From the NCBI RefSeq assembly GCF_009826895.1, contig NZ_WUMV01000007.1, positions 1 to 64,000 on the forward strand: a DNA stretch of 64,000 nt. The letters are read 5' to 3'. The notes under the pieces are model-generated. The model did not search any database and was not told the origin of the DNA. It saw nothing but the letters and a program-made list of their open reading frames with translations. Both the position numbers and the translations under genes were made by a program. How positions within the stretch are numbered: position 1 is the first letter of the stretch; each line of letters starts with the position of its first letter. The DNA is from Stappia sediminis (GTDB lineage: Bacteria > Pseudomonadota > Alphaproteobacteria > Rhizobiales > Stappiaceae). This document shows positions 29,440 to 38,474 of this stretch, piece after piece.

Positions 29440-30057
29440 ATGGCTTCGCAGATCGCCTTCGTCATCTTCGATATGGCTGGCGTTCTCTATGATTGGGATA
29501 CGCAGGTCAGGCTCGAGGCCCTTGCCCGCCTGACGGGCCGTCCGGCTAGCGAAATCGACGGTATCTTGTACCACTCCGACTTCGAGGAACGGGCGGAAGC
29601 CGGCGATCCCGACAATGGCGACGCTTATCTCGCCGAGATGAGCCGCCTCCTTGATCATGAGATCGACCGGGACGCATGGACCGGCATACTCAAGGCCATG
29701 ATGCGCCCCAAGCCGCAAATTCTTGCGATCGCCAGCGAAGTCGTTGAATTGGTCGACACGATCCTCCTTACCAACAACGGCATCATGCTGAAGGAAGCCT
29801 TTCCGGTTTGCGCGCCCGAAGCCTTCGATATCTTCGGCGAGAACGCGCATGTTTCGGCGGAGTTCGGCGCGCGCAAACCGACGCCGGAGCTTTACGCACG
29901 TGTCTGCGAGCGATACGGACACGACCCTCGCGAAACGCTTTTCATCGACGACAGCGAGAAGAACGTGAAAAGCGCCGAAGATGCCGGCATGCATGCGCAT
30001 CTCTTCAGGGATGCTGCCGCGTTGAGGGTAACGCTCAAGGACCACGGCATCTTGTAG
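29440..30057 (+). CDS. HAD-superfamily (subfamily IA) hydrolase
   Basis: A 205-residue haloacid-dehalogenase-like phosphatase. Motif I is FDMAGVLYDWD (the second Asp of the usual DxD is Ala, as in some YihX-type members). Motif II is LLTNNG, motif III the Lys in GARKPTPELY, and motif IV FIDDSEKNV. A GTG (29434) and an ATG (29440) are both in frame; AAGGGA with 8-base spacing supports the ATG. It follows tldD closely. The substrate is unknown; a sugar or nucleotide phosphate is usual for the family. Confidence 0.85.
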   Translation: MASQIAFVIFDMAGVLYDWDTQVRLEALARLTGRPASEIDGILYHSDFEERAEAGDPDNGDAYLAEMSRLLDHEIDRDAWTGILKAMMRPKPQILAIASEVVELVDTILLTNNGIMLKEAFPVCAPEAFDIFGENAHVSAEFGARKPTPELYARVCERYGHDPRETLFIDDSEKNVKSAEDAGMHAHLFRDAAALRVTLKDHGIL

Positions 30058-30158
30058 AGTTCGAGGAAAACGCGCCTGAGGGCTTGCGCCCTTTCCCTTG
30101 ATCCGGTCATGGATTACATCTTGGTTCGAATTCATATGACAATACCCGGAGGCGCCCG

Positions 30159-30875
30159 ATGGCGAATGTCGCCGAGTACCGGCGTGAACTGGCCGCGGTT
30201 CTGCGGCTTGCCGCCCACTTCGACCTGAACGAAGGCATCTGCAACCATTTCTCCGTCGCGATACCCGGCGGCGAGGAACGCTATCTGATCAATCCGTACG
30301 GCATTCACTGGTCGCAGATGCAACCTGAAGATCTCATGCTGATCGACGGCGAGGGAACGGTGCTTGAAGGCGAAGGCGAAGTGGAGGCCACGGCCCGCAA
30401 CATCCATATCGCAAGCCACCGCGCCAACCCGCGCCACCTTTGCATCCTGCACACGCATATGCCCTATGCCACGGCCCTCACGATGCTGGACAACGGCCGC
30501 CTGGAAATGGCACATCAGACCGCTTGCCGGTATTTCGCACGCATAGCCTATGACGACCAGTTCGGGGGCATCGCGCTCGATGAGGAAGAAGGACAACGCA
30601 TCGCCGAACAGGCCAAGCAGGACCCGAATGCGGATATCATCTTCCTCGCCAATCACGGTGTGGTGGTCGGCGGCCCGAGCGTCGCCCACGCTTTCGACGA
30701 CCTCTATTATCTTGAGCGCGCCGCCCGCCAGCAGGTTCTGGCCCAATCGACGGGCAAGTCGCTCAAGATCATTCCCGACGACGTCGTGCGCGAGACCTCG
30801 CGCCAGTTCATGCAGGTTTTCGAAGTGCAGGCGATCGCCCATTTCAACGCGATGCGGCGTGTAATCGGCCTTTGA
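30159..30875 (+). CDS. Class II aldolase/adducin-family protein
   Basis: A 238-residue class II aldolase-like protein. The zinc site is formed by HTHMPYA near residue 105 and ANHGVVVGG near residue 163. NEGICNHFSV near the N-terminus is the conserved phosphate or substrate loop. Members cleave or isomerise sugar phosphates such as fuculose- or ribulose-phosphate; some are only adducin-like. GGAGG six bases before the ATG gives a strong start. About 100 bases separate it from the HAD gene, with no strong terminator between them. Confidence 0.87.
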   Translation: MANVAEYRRELAAVLRLAAHFDLNEGICNHFSVAIPGGEERYLINPYGIHWSQMQPEDLMLIDGEGTVLEGEGEVEATARNIHIASHRANPRHLCILHTHMPYATALTMLDNGRLEMAHQTACRYFARIAYDDQFGGIALDEEEGQRIAEQAKQDPNADIIFLANHGVVVGGPSVAHAFDDLYYLERAARQQVLAQSTGKSLKIIPDDVVRETSRQFMQVFEVQAIAHFNAMRRVIGL

Positions 30876-31020
30876 CGGAAACAGGACGACCGAAACTGCC
30901 ATCGTTTGCATTACACTTCACTTCGCCTTTCCGGTTCAGCACCCGGATGCGGCCGGTGGAGCCTCCGCGGCGTTCAGGCTAAGCTTGGCGGAGAAGCAGT
31001 TAACAGGCTCAGAGGTTGAA

Positions 31021-32814
31021 TTGGCCACGGAATCGGCACCTCCCTTCTTCGGCGAAGCGATTCTCATCCTGGCCGCCGCCGTTGTCGCCGTACCGCTTGC
31101 CAAGCGGCTCGGCCTTGGCTCCGTCGTCGGTTTTCTTGCCGCCGGCATCGCGATCGGCCCCTTCGTGCTCGATCTCATCAGCGATCCGCAGGAAATCCTG
31201 CATGTCGCCGAACTCGGTGTCGTCCTGCTGCTTTTTGTCATCGGGCTTGAGCTTGAGCCCGCGCGCCTGTGGCGCATGAAGGGCGATATTTTCGGCCTCG
31301 GCACATGTCAGGTGCTGGCGAGCGGGGCTGTACTGACCGGTATCCTGCTTATGGCGGGCTATTCCCGCAGCCCGGCGATAATCGCAGGCTTCGGCCTCGC
31401 CCTTTCCTCCACCGCATTCGCGCTGCAGATTCTGCAAGAGCGCGGGCAACTGTCGACAGCCTATGGCCAACGCTCTTTCGGCATCCTGCTCCTGCAGGAC
31501 ATGGCGATCGTTCCGCTCCTGGCGCTGATTCCGATCCTTGCACCGTCTATCGGGCCGTCGTCGACGAACGAGGTCCTCCGTCAGCTTGGCACCACGATTG
31601 CCGCCGTCGCGGCGGTGATCGTTGCAGGGCGTTACCTGCTTACGCCCTTCTTTTCGTTTCTCGCCGCCTCCCGGGCGAGAGAAGTCATGCTGACGGCGGC
31701 CCTTCTCGTTGCCCTGGGAAGTGCCGGCATCATGCATGCCGCCGGCCTGTCGATGGCGCTTGGCGCGTTCCTGGCGGGCGTCATGCTGGCTGAATCCAGC
31801 TTCCGCCACACGCTCGAGGCGGATATCGAGCCTTTCCGCTCGCTCCTCATGGGGCTTTTCTTCATCGCCATAGGCATGGCGCTCGACCTTCGCCTCGTTG
31901 CGGAAAACTGGCTGCTGGTCGGGTTCGGCGTCATTCTCGTCATGGCCGTGAAAGGCGTGCTCTTGTGGGTGCTGGCGCGTATTTTCGGCTCCTCCAATTC
32001 CGATGCTCTCAAGATCGCCGTTACCCTCCCGCAGGGCGGCGAATTTGCTTTCGTGCTCTTCACGGCGGCGATTTCGGCCGAGGTCCTCGCCCAATCTTCG
32101 GCAATGTTGCTGATTTCGGTCGTGATCCTGACGATGCTTCTCACCCCGCTTGCCTGCGCCGGCCACGACATGATTGCCGCCCGGCTGCAAAAACGCGGGG
32201 TGGAGACGGATTTCATCGAGGAGTTCAGCGCGGCGAACCCGACTGTGCTTGTCGTCGGCTTCGGGCGCTTCGGCATGGTGGTGGCGCAGATGCTGACTTC
32301 CGAGGACATCACGATCACGGCGATCGACATGAAGCCGGAACGCATCGCCTATGCCCGCAAGCTCGGCTACAAGGTGTTTTACGGCGATGCGACGCGCCCC
32401 GACGTCCTCGCGGCCGCCGGGGGCGAGGATGCAGTCCTGATCGCGCTATGCATCGAAAACGACCAGGTCATGGCGAAAGCGATCGAACTCATTCGTGCCC
32501 GCTTTCCCGACGCCAAGCTCTTTTGCCGCGCGACGGATCGCGCTCACGCACTCGACCTCAAGCGTATGGGCGTCGACTACCAGATCCGCGAGACCTTCGA
32601 ATCAGGCGTTGCCTTCAGCCGTGCCGCTCTTGAAGAACTCGGGATCGACCATGACCGCATACTGGAGATCGAAGCGGACGTGCGCCGGCGCGACGAGGAA
32701 CGGCTGGAACTGCAGATGCGCGAAGGCATGTTCGCCGGCTCCGACAAGCTGCACCAGGTCACTCCCCGCTCACGCGGCACGACAACGGGTAATCAGCGCG
32801 AAGCAGGCGAATAG
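31021..32814 (+). CDS. Kef-type K+/H+ antiporter (CPA2) with TrkA-N domain
   Basis: A 597-residue inner-membrane monovalent cation:proton antiporter. Residues 1-380 form about twelve hydrophobic helices of the Na_H_Exchanger fold (PLAKRLGLGSVVGFLAAGIAIGP, then FGLALSSTAFALQ). Residues about 390-530 are a TrkA-N/RCK NAD-binding domain (VLVVGFGRFGMVVAQ). This matches KefB/KefC, glutathione-gated potassium efflux systems. The start is uncertain: TTG at 31021 has AGAGG five bases upstream; another TTG at 30985 would add 12 residues. It converges with the CDF gene 6 bases away. Confidence 0.9.
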   Translation: MATESAPPFFGEAILILAAAVVAVPLAKRLGLGSVVGFLAAGIAIGPFVLDLISDPQEILHVAELGVVLLLFVIGLELEPARLWRMKGDIFGLGTCQVLASGAVLTGILLMAGYSRSPAIIAGFGLALSSTAFALQILQERGQLSTAYGQRSFGILLLQDMAIVPLLALIPILAPSIGPSSTNEVLRQLGTTIAAVAAVIVAGRYLLTPFFSFLAASRAREVMLTAALLVALGSAGIMHAAGLSMALGAFLAGVMLAESSFRHTLEADIEPFRSLLMGLFFIAIGMALDLRLVAENWLLVGFGVILVMAVKGVLLWVLARIFGSSNSDALKIAVTLPQGGEFAFVLFTAAISAEVLAQSSAMLLISVVILTMLLTPLACAGHDMIAARLQKRGVETDFIEEFSAANPTVLVVGFGRFGMVVAQMLTSEDITITAIDMKPERIAYARKLGYKVFYGDATRPDVLAAAGGEDAVLIALCIENDQVMAKAIELIRARFPDAKLFCRATDRAHALDLKRMGVDYQIRETFESGVAFSRAALEELGIDHDRILEIEADVRRRDEERLELQMREGMFAGSDKLHQVTPRSRGTTTGNQREAGE

Positions 32815-32820
32815 CCCCCC

Positions 32821-33480
32821 TCAGTGGCTGTGGCCATGTTCCGGCACAGCGACGTCGGCAGTGTTGCCGCCCGTTCTCCACTCCTCGAATGCCTGCCGCA
32901 GGATCGAGACGGAAGACCAGAGGAAAAGCCCCGCCATCAAACCCGCCACCAACACGTCCGGCCAGCCGGTCTGCGTCGCAAAGACGCCGCCTGCCGCAGC
33001 GACAACGACGACATTGCCTATCGCGTCGTTGCGGCTGCAAAGCCAGACGGAGCGCACGTTCGCATCTCCATCCCGGTACCTGAGCAGGATCAGCACGCTT
33101 GCGAGGTTGGCGGCAAGCGCCAGCATTCCGATGCTGCCCATGATGGGGGCGCTGGGAAAACCGAGGCAGAAGACCCGCCATATCGTCGCGCCGAAGACGA
33201 ACGCGGCCATCAGGCTCAAGGAAATCCCTTTCGCGATCGCCGCGGTCGAGCGAACACGTATCGACTTTCCGATCACGGCAAGGCTGATCGCATAGGTCAT
33301 CGTATCGCCCAGAAAATCGAGCGAGTCGGCCTGCAGCGCCTGCGACCCCGCCGCCGCACTACCGGCAAGCTCGGTGACGAACATGGCGCCGTTAATGGCG
33401 ATCACGGCAAGCAACGCGCGCTTGTAAGCGCGGCTCACACCGTCAAAACGAACGTCGGAAGAGCAGCAATGGCCTGACAT
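32821..33480 (-). CDS. Cation diffusion facilitator-like metal transporter
   Basis: A 219-residue membrane protein with about six helices, beginning MSGHCCSSDVRFDGVS and ending in the His-rich PEHGHSH. It resembles the short CDF-type cation transporters that pump Zn, Co or Cd out, with the metal-site-like DSLDFLGDTMTYA and NDAIGN segments in helices 2 and 5. The frame extends to 33594, but family starts and the MerR-type promoter at 33524-33554 place the ATG at 33480. It is divergent from a merR-type regulator, the usual resistance-cassette arrangement. Confidence 0.88.
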   Translation of the reverse strand: MSGHCCSSDVRFDGVSRAYKRALLAVIAINGAMFVTELAGSAAAGSQALQADSLDFLGDTMTYAISLAVIGKSIRVRSTAAIAKGISLSLMAAFVFGATIWRVFCLGFPSAPIMGSIGMLALAANLASVLILLRYRDGDANVRSVWLCSRNDAIGNVVVVAAAGGVFATQTGWPDVLVAGLMAGLFLWSSVSILRQAFEEWRTGGNTADVAVPEHGHSH

Positions 33481-33523
33481 GAAAGGCGGTTTACTCCTGA
33501 AGCCTTGAAATCCGGTTTCCACG

Positions 33524-33554
33524 ACCCTATTCCCTATAGTGGTTGTAGGTTCAA
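33524..33554 (-). promoter_or_regulatory. MerR-type operator/promoter for the CDF gene
   Basis: The plus-strand dyad CCCTATAGTGGTTGTAGG (33532-33549) resembles known CadR/PbrR operators. It lies between a minus-strand -35 (TTGAAC, 33549-33554) and -10 (TAGGGT, 33524-33529) that are 19 bases apart. A 19-20 bp spacer with a dyad inside is the hallmark of promoters twisted into action by MerR proteins. Confidence 0.75.
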
Positions 33555-33565
33555 GGATGAATTTC

Positions 33566-34012
33566 GTGATCGATAATCTCGTCGGTATCGGCATTCTCGC
33601 CCGGGAAACGGGGACGAGCGTACAGACCGTGCGTTATTACGAAAGCCGGGGATTGCTCCCCGCCCCGCCGCGCACGGAAGGTGGGCAACGCCGCTATGGC
33701 AGGCTTCACCGCGACCGCCTGGCGTTTATCCGCCATGCACGGGAAATGGGCTTTGCGCTCGACGCGATCGGCGAACTCCTGCGCCTGTCGAAAGAGGAAG
33801 ACGCTTCCTGCGGCCCGGTGGACCGGATCGCCCGTGAGCAGCTTCAGCTTGTCGACCGACGGATCGAGCAGCTTTGCGCCTTGCGCGAAACGCTCTCTCG
33901 TATGATAGACCGCTGCGATGGAGAGAGCGTCACGTCCTGCCGCATCCTCGAGGCGCTCGGGCCGTCGCAGAACCTCCCGGCATCGGGAAAAGACGGCGGG
34001 ACGGGCGCGTAA
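33566..34012 (+). CDS. MerR-family transcriptional regulator (heavy-metal type)
   Basis: A 148-residue regulator with a MerR winged helix (IGILARETGTSVQTVRYYESRGLLP) and a long dimerisation helix. Cysteines at EEDASCGPVD (the conserved metal-site position of the CadR/PbrR/ZntR group) and ESVTSCRIL could bind metal. The chosen GTG has AAGGA eight bases upstream; an ATG at 33557 lies almost on the operator and is less likely. It probably senses a divalent metal and activates the divergent CDF gene. The specific metal is not evident. Confidence 0.88.
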   Translation: MIDNLVGIGILARETGTSVQTVRYYESRGLLPAPPRTEGGQRRYGRLHRDRLAFIRHAREMGFALDAIGELLRLSKEEDASCGPVDRIAREQLQLVDRRIEQLCALRETLSRMIDRCDGESVTSCRILEALGPSQNLPASGKDGGTGA

Positions 34013-34077
34013 GCTGGTAATTCCTGCGCCGAAGCGTTATCTACCGGATAGTTGTTTCAAATCGGCTGGCGCAGAAG

Positions 34078-34299
34078 ATGAACCGTTTCGAAAAGCCCCG
34101 AATGCCAAGCGAGGCCCGCATTCGCTATCTGGATGGCGATTTTCAGATCGAATCGCCCGGTACTTTCGTGCGATGCGCCGTAACCGGTCAGGCCATTCCG
34201 ATTGACGAACTGAAATACTGGAGCGTTTCGCGCCAGGAAGCCTATGTGGATGCGGCCTCGGCCCTCAAGCGCTACCAGGAGTGCCACCGGAACGCCTGA
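34078..34299 (+). CDS. DUF2093 domain-containing protein
   Basis: A 73-residue protein matching the small DUF2093 family of alphaproteobacteria, with EARIRYLDGDFQ, the VRCAVTGQAIPIDELKYWSV core and QEAYVDA. Its function is unknown. Such genes often neighbour lpxK; here the two are convergent and their 3' ends overlap by 35 bases. Confidence 0.85.
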   Translation: MNRFEKPRMPSEARIRYLDGDFQIESPGTFVRCAVTGQAIPIDELKYWSVSRQEAYVDAASALKRYQECHRNA

Positions 34300-35341
34300 A
34301 CCCTGGCCGCGAGGTGTTCAGAGTTTTTCGACGCGCGGCCTCTTCTATACGCTCACACAACCTGTCGGCTTCCTCAATCCGCATTTCAACATTGAGGACC
34401 CGCGCACGGCCTGCGAGCCAACGCGCAAATTCGCCATCAAGCGACTGGATCCGCGCCATGTCCTTGGCGGTCGTCACAAGCAGCAGTCCCTTGTCGTCCG
34501 CCTCTGTCAGCAGCGCTTCGGCCTCGGCATGAGAATAGGGGTGATGGTCGGGAAACGGCTTTTCGACAGCGATTTCCGCACCGAGTGCGCGAAGGCTTTC
34601 GAAAAACTTTCGCGGCCGCCCAATTCCGGCGAAGGCGAGAACCCGCGCGCCTTCCAACTCCGGGTCGGGCTTCGTTTCAAGGCGCGCATGAAAGAGCGGC
34701 AATCCCTTGCGTGAAGCAAGGCGCACCGCAGGTTTCGCGGCTTCCCCCTCGCCAATCACCGCAAGCGCGGATGCAGCCACGATCTGCCGGCGCAATGGCG
34801 CACGCAGCGGTCCGGCGGGCAAGCAGAAACCATTGCCGGTGCCTGTTGCCGCATCGACAAGCACGATCGAAAAATCCTTTCGAAGGCTCGGGTTCTGAAA
34901 TCCGTCGTCCATGATGACGATGTCGCCATGGCTTGCGGCGAACGCGGCGCCCGCAAGCCTGTCGCGGGAGACGACAGTCGGTCCCTGCTTCGCCAGAAGC
35001 AGGGCTTCGTCGCCAACATCCAGGGCGGAATGGATCCTCCTGTCGACAAGAACCGGCCCCTTGAATCTGCCTCCATAGCCGCGCAGCAAGAAAACGGGGG
35101 AATATCCATGGCCCGCCAGTTCTGCCGCCAATGCGAGGCTGAAGGGCGTCTTGCCGGCGCCGCCTGCCACGAAATTGCCGACACAGACGACCGGGACGGG
35201 CACCGAGCCGCCGGAACGCTTCAGCATTCGTCGCGCCGTTATCGCCCCGTAGATCGCGCCGAAAGGCCAAAGCAACAAGGCTTTCCAGTCCGGCCGGGGG
35301 CGCCACCAGAACGAAGGCGCCTTACTGAGCCCCCTCATCAT
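34265..35341 (-). CDS. lpxK: Tetraacyldisaccharide 4'-kinase
   Basis: This 358-residue inner-membrane-associated kinase phosphorylates the lipid A disaccharide at the 4' position. The P-loop is GNFVAGGAGKTP near residue 60, and the typical RGYGGRFKGP and MDDGFQNPSL motifs follow. The C-terminus (about 25 residues, Arg/Gly/Ser-rich) overlaps the DUF2093 gene and is poorly conserved. The start overlaps the waaA stop. It forms one operon with waaA and the acyltransferase. Confidence 0.95.
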   Translation of the reverse strand: MMRGLSKAPSFWWRPRPDWKALLLWPFGAIYGAITARRMLKRSGGSVPVPVVCVGNFVAGGAGKTPFSLALAAELAGHGYSPVFLLRGYGGRFKGPVLVDRRIHSALDVGDEALLLAKQGPTVVSRDRLAGAAFAASHGDIVIMDDGFQNPSLRKDFSIVLVDAATGTGNGFCLPAGPLRAPLRRQIVAASALAVIGEGEAAKPAVRLASRKGLPLFHARLETKPDPELEGARVLAFAGIGRPRKFFESLRALGAEIAVEKPFPDHHPYSHAEAEALLTEADDKGLLLVTTAKDMARIQSLDGEFARWLAGRARVLNVEMRIEEADRLCERIEEAARRKTLNTSRPGFRRSGGTPGSA

Positions 35342-36669
35342 CGGTGCTCGGCCTCGGTTCGCCTCAGAAAAGGCCGCAGGGCCTCTAGGGTGCGTTTCAC
35401 AGCGCCCTTGCCCTCAAGGGCGACGCGCTCGGCAGCCGCGCCCCGTTTGCTGGCGTCTTCGGGTTCGTGGATCAGATGAGAGACTTCGCGCGCAAGTTCG
35501 TCAGGCCCGTTCACGACCACTGCCCCTCTTTCGGCAATCAGCCGATCATACACGTCCTTCTGGTCGGGGAAACTCGGGCCGGTGAGGATGGCCGCGCCGC
35601 ATTGCGCCGGTTCCAGCGGATTGTGGCCGCCGAGCGGCATAAGTGAAGCGCCCATGAAGACCACTGGCGCAAGACGGTAGAAAAGTCCCATCTCACCGAT
35701 GGTATCCGCCAGATAGATGTCCGTATCGCCCGACAAGGGTTCGTTTCGGCTGCGCTGTGCCACGGCAAGACCGGCCTCTTCGATAATCGAGCGGACAGCA
35801 TCACCACGCGCGGGATGGCGCGGGGCGATAAGCGTCAGGAGCCTCGTATGGTCGACCGCTATCATCTTGTGGGCCGCGATCACCTGCTCCTCTTCGCCCG
35901 GATGCGTGCTTGCGGCGAACCAGACCGGCCGCCCGCCGATCGCGGCCTTGAAGCCTTCGAGCGCTTGCGGATCGGCCTCGGGCAGCGAGCCGTCGAACTT
36001 GAGATTGCCTGCAATTTCGACATTGTTCACGCCAACCCGCCTGTAGTTCCCGGCATCTTCTTCGGACCGCGCGAGGCATAGATCCACTCCGGCAAACAGA
36101 TGCCGTGCCAATCGCGGTACCTTGAGCCAGCCCGCGGCCGATTTCGGCGACATGCGGCCATTGGCGATGACGAAAGGAATGCCTTTCCTTTCGAGACATC
36201 GAATGGTGGCGGGCCAGATTTCGGATTCGACCACGACGGCGAGTTCCGGGCGCCAATGATTCAGGAACCGCTCGATACCGGGCCGCGCGTCATAGGGCAC
36301 GAACTGATGGACAGCGCCAGGCGGCAGCCGATCCCTTACCGCTTCCGCCGAGGTGATCGTGCCCGTTGTCAGGACCACCGCATGGCCCAGTTCCACAAGA
36401 CCGCGGACGACCGGAAGAATGGCGTTCGTCTCGCCAACGCTTGCCGCATGCACCCATACGAGGCTCCCTTCCGGGCGGGCATGACTGGCGATGCCGAAAC
36501 GTTCATCGCGCCTTCCCGGGTCTTCCTTGCCCTGCGCGACCCTGCGCCCGTGCAGAAAGGAAAGCAGCGGGCCGACAAGGCGGCCAAACCCTTCATAAAT
36601 CGCGAAAGGGATGTCTTCAGGCGCGGTCCGGCGCTTGGAGGCTTGCGATGGACGCCCGCCCGCCATCAC
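35338..36669 (-). CDS. waaA: 3-deoxy-D-manno-octulosonic acid (Kdo) transferase
   Basis: A 443-residue GT30 glycosyltransferase that adds Kdo to lipid IVA at the inner membrane. Family features include GSLVWVHAASVGETNAI near residue 70, ESEIWPATIRC, and the GGHNPLEPAQCGAAILTGP loop of the nucleotide-sugar site near residue 320. Its 5' end overlaps the acyltransferase stop and its 3' end the lpxK start, so the three are co-translated. Confidence 0.95.
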   Translation of the reverse strand: MMAGGRPSQASKRRTAPEDIPFAIYEGFGRLVGPLLSFLHGRRVAQGKEDPGRRDERFGIASHARPEGSLVWVHAASVGETNAILPVVRGLVELGHAVVLTTGTITSAEAVRDRLPPGAVHQFVPYDARPGIERFLNHWRPELAVVVESEIWPATIRCLERKGIPFVIANGRMSPKSAAGWLKVPRLARHLFAGVDLCLARSEEDAGNYRRVGVNNVEIAGNLKFDGSLPEADPQALEGFKAAIGGRPVWFAASTHPGEEEQVIAAHKMIAVDHTRLLTLIAPRHPARGDAVRSIIEEAGLAVAQRSRNEPLSGDTDIYLADTIGEMGLFYRLAPVVFMGASLMPLGGHNPLEPAQCGAAILTGPSFPDQKDVYDRLIAERGAVVVNGPDELAREVSHLIHEPEDASKRGAAAERVALEGKGAVKRTLEALRPFLRRTEAEHR

Positions 36670-37355
36670 CGTTTCACCAGTTCGTAGGCCCTTGCGGTCG
36701 TGCGGTTCAAATCCTCTTCGACTTCGCTACGTGCGCGCTCCAGCGCTTCGTCGTCATCCTCTCGTCCGACGTGGATCATGTCGCCGATGGCAAGCGCCGC
36801 CCGGCTGAACGGCAGGTTGATGGAGGCCTTGTCCCAGGAATTCAGGTCGATATGCCGGCTGGTGGCGATTGCCATGGGAACGATCGGTCGGCCGGAATGC
36901 TTCGCGAGCTGGACAATGCCTTGGCCCGCGACGCGCGCCGGGCCTTTCGGCACATCCGCGGTCAGGGCAACGCTGCCGCCTTCCCTGAGCGCCCGCATCG
37001 CTTCTATGAAGCCGCGCATGCCGCCGCGCTTCTTCACCTGATGGGCCTTTTGCGCACCCGACGCCCTGATAAGGCCGAGGCCGAGGCGGCGGGCAGCAAT
37101 CGCATTGATTTCTCCGTCGGCGGACCGCGAGATCATCACCCGCACGTCCCAGCCGTCCGGCCGCGCGAAAGGCATCATGAAATGTTGCCCGTGCCACATG
37201 GCTACGATCACCGGCAGGTCCGGCAGGACCTTTTCATAGAAATCCGGCGGATCGATCTGAAAGCTGCTCGTCTTGCGAACCGCAAGAAGATAATTGGCGA
37301 GCGCGGCACCCACGACATTCTGCACGAACGGAGAGGAGCCGAATTTTTTCAGCAT
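36666..37355 (-). CDS. Lysophospholipid acyltransferase family protein (DUF374)
   Basis: A 229-residue DUF374-type acyltransferase. The catalytic-type motif is MWHGQHFMMPF near residue 54, and the conserved TADVPKGPARVAGQG is near residue 135. Related proteins near waaA/lpxK are thought to acylate lipid A or phospholipids. A TTG at 37385 is in frame, but the ATG at 37355 (MLKKFGSSPF) is the more natural start. It is the first gene of the waaA-lpxK run; its stop overlaps the waaA start. Confidence 0.86.
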   Translation of the reverse strand: MLKKFGSSPFVQNVVGAALANYLLAVRKTSSFQIDPPDFYEKVLPDLPVIVAMWHGQHFMMPFARPDGWDVRVMISRSADGEINAIAARRLGLGLIRASGAQKAHQVKKRGGMRGFIEAMRALREGGSVALTADVPKGPARVAGQGIVQLAKHSGRPIVPMAIATSRHIDLNSWDKASINLPFSRAALAIGDMIHVGREDDDEALERARSEVEEDLNRTTARAYELVKR

Positions 37356-37420
37356 GCCGACGGATCCCGATGCCCGGCTTGGCAATCTTCATTAGGTGCT
37401 GCGTTCAACGCGCCCGAACC

Positions 37421-37663
37421 TCAGTCGTTTTCCGTTTCCGGATCAAGCAGACGGTGCATGTGTACGATAAAGTAGCGCATGTGGGCATTGTCGACGGATG
37501 CCTGCGCCTTGGCCTTCCAGGCTGCATAAGCCTTCGCGTAATTCGGATAGATGCCGACGATATCGAGATCCTCAAGGTCTCGGAACCTGATTTCGTCGAC
37601 CTTTTCCAGCTCCCCGCCGAAGACGAGATGCAAAAGCTGCTTGGGCTCTTCCGCTTCACTCAT
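37421..37663 (-). CDS. DUF4170 domain-containing protein
   Basis: An 80-residue protein of the DUF4170 family (HLVFGGELEKVDEIRFRD, then VGIYPNYAKAYAAWK and a C-terminal YFIVHMHRLLDP). The family is limited to alphaproteobacteria and is usually found between a bisphosphate nucleotidase and lipid A genes, as here. Function unknown. GGAG seven bases before the ATG at 37663 decides the start over a possible upstream one. Confidence 0.88.
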   Translation of the reverse strand: MSEAEEPKQLLHLVFGGELEKVDEIRFRDLEDLDIVGIYPNYAKAYAAWKAKAQASVDNAHMRYFIVHMHRLLDPETEND

Positions 37664-37693
37664 TCGTTCACTCCATCGCTCGGTTCGGCGCAC

Positions 37694-38470
37694 TTACCGG
37701 ATGACGCTTTTCAGGATCGGCCGCAACGGATCGACCAGCGCCGACGGACCCGCGACAAGGGCCTTGTGGCGGACATCGGGCTTGTTGTAGATGGCGGCCG
37801 CACCCTCCAGATCCGTCAGGCAGCCGCCTGCTTCCTGCACCAAAAGATCGGAAGCCGCAAGATCCCAGTCGCACGCTCGCCCGCGTGCCGAGGCGATATC
37901 GATGCGTCCGTCGGAAACCATCGCAAGCCGATAGGCAAGGGAGGGGATGTAACCGGCGTAGACTACACCGCGTTCCGTTATCTCCGCGTGCTTCGATACG
38001 GATTTCGGCCCGGCGAAGCGTGCGCCGGAAAGGTCTTGCCGCGCGGATACTCTTATGCGCTGCCCGTTGAGCGTCGCCCCCTTGCCGAGCGCACCCAGGT
38101 ACATCTCGTCGCCCGCGGGTCGATAGACAGCCGCGTAGACCGGCCGCCCCCGCTCCACGACCGCAATGGCAACGGTCCATTCGTCCGTACCGGCCAGAAA
38201 CGCACGCGTTCCGTCGATCGGATCGACGATGAAGACGCGGCTTCGCGAAAGCCGCTTTTCGTTGTCGCGCGTTTCTTCCGACAGCCAGCCATAATCCGGG
38301 CGGCTTGAGGTGAGCATATCGTGCAGGTGCCGGTCGACCGCGATATCGGCTTCCGATACCGGGGAATCGCCTTCCTTCGTCCAGCGCTTCGGATCACGGC
38401 GGAAATACCTGAGCGCGATATCGCCCGCTTCCCGCGCCGCCTGTTCGAGAAGCTCAAGATCGCTCGTCAT
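37694..38470 (-). CDS. Inositol monophosphatase-family / 3'(2'),5'-bisphosphate nucleotidase
   Basis: A 258-residue Li+-sensitive magnesium phosphatase. Metal-site motifs are WLSEETRD, FIVDPIDGTRAF and RACDWDLAASDLLVQEAGG. In this gene neighbourhood such proteins are usually annotated CysQ, hydrolysing PAP from sulfate assimilation, but inositol monophosphatase activity cannot be excluded. It starts four bases after the pmbA stop (ATG at 38470), so the two are coupled. Confidence 0.88.
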   Translation of the reverse strand: MTSDLELLEQAAREAGDIALRYFRRDPKRWTKEGDSPVSEADIAVDRHLHDMLTSSRPDYGWLSEETRDNEKRLSRSRVFIVDPIDGTRAFLAGTDEWTVAIAVVERGRPVYAAVYRPAGDEMYLGALGKGATLNGQRIRVSARQDLSGARFAGPKSVSKHAEITERGVVYAGYIPSLAYRLAMVSDGRIDIASARGRACDWDLAASDLLVQEAGGCLTDLEGAAAIYNKPDVRHKALVAGPSALVDPLRPILKSVIR

Positions 38471-38474
38471 CGTT

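Noticed and set aside
30079-30092. Short hairpin AGGGC ... GCCCT after the HAD gene as a terminator
   Set aside because: The stem is only 5 bp and is not followed by a T-run.
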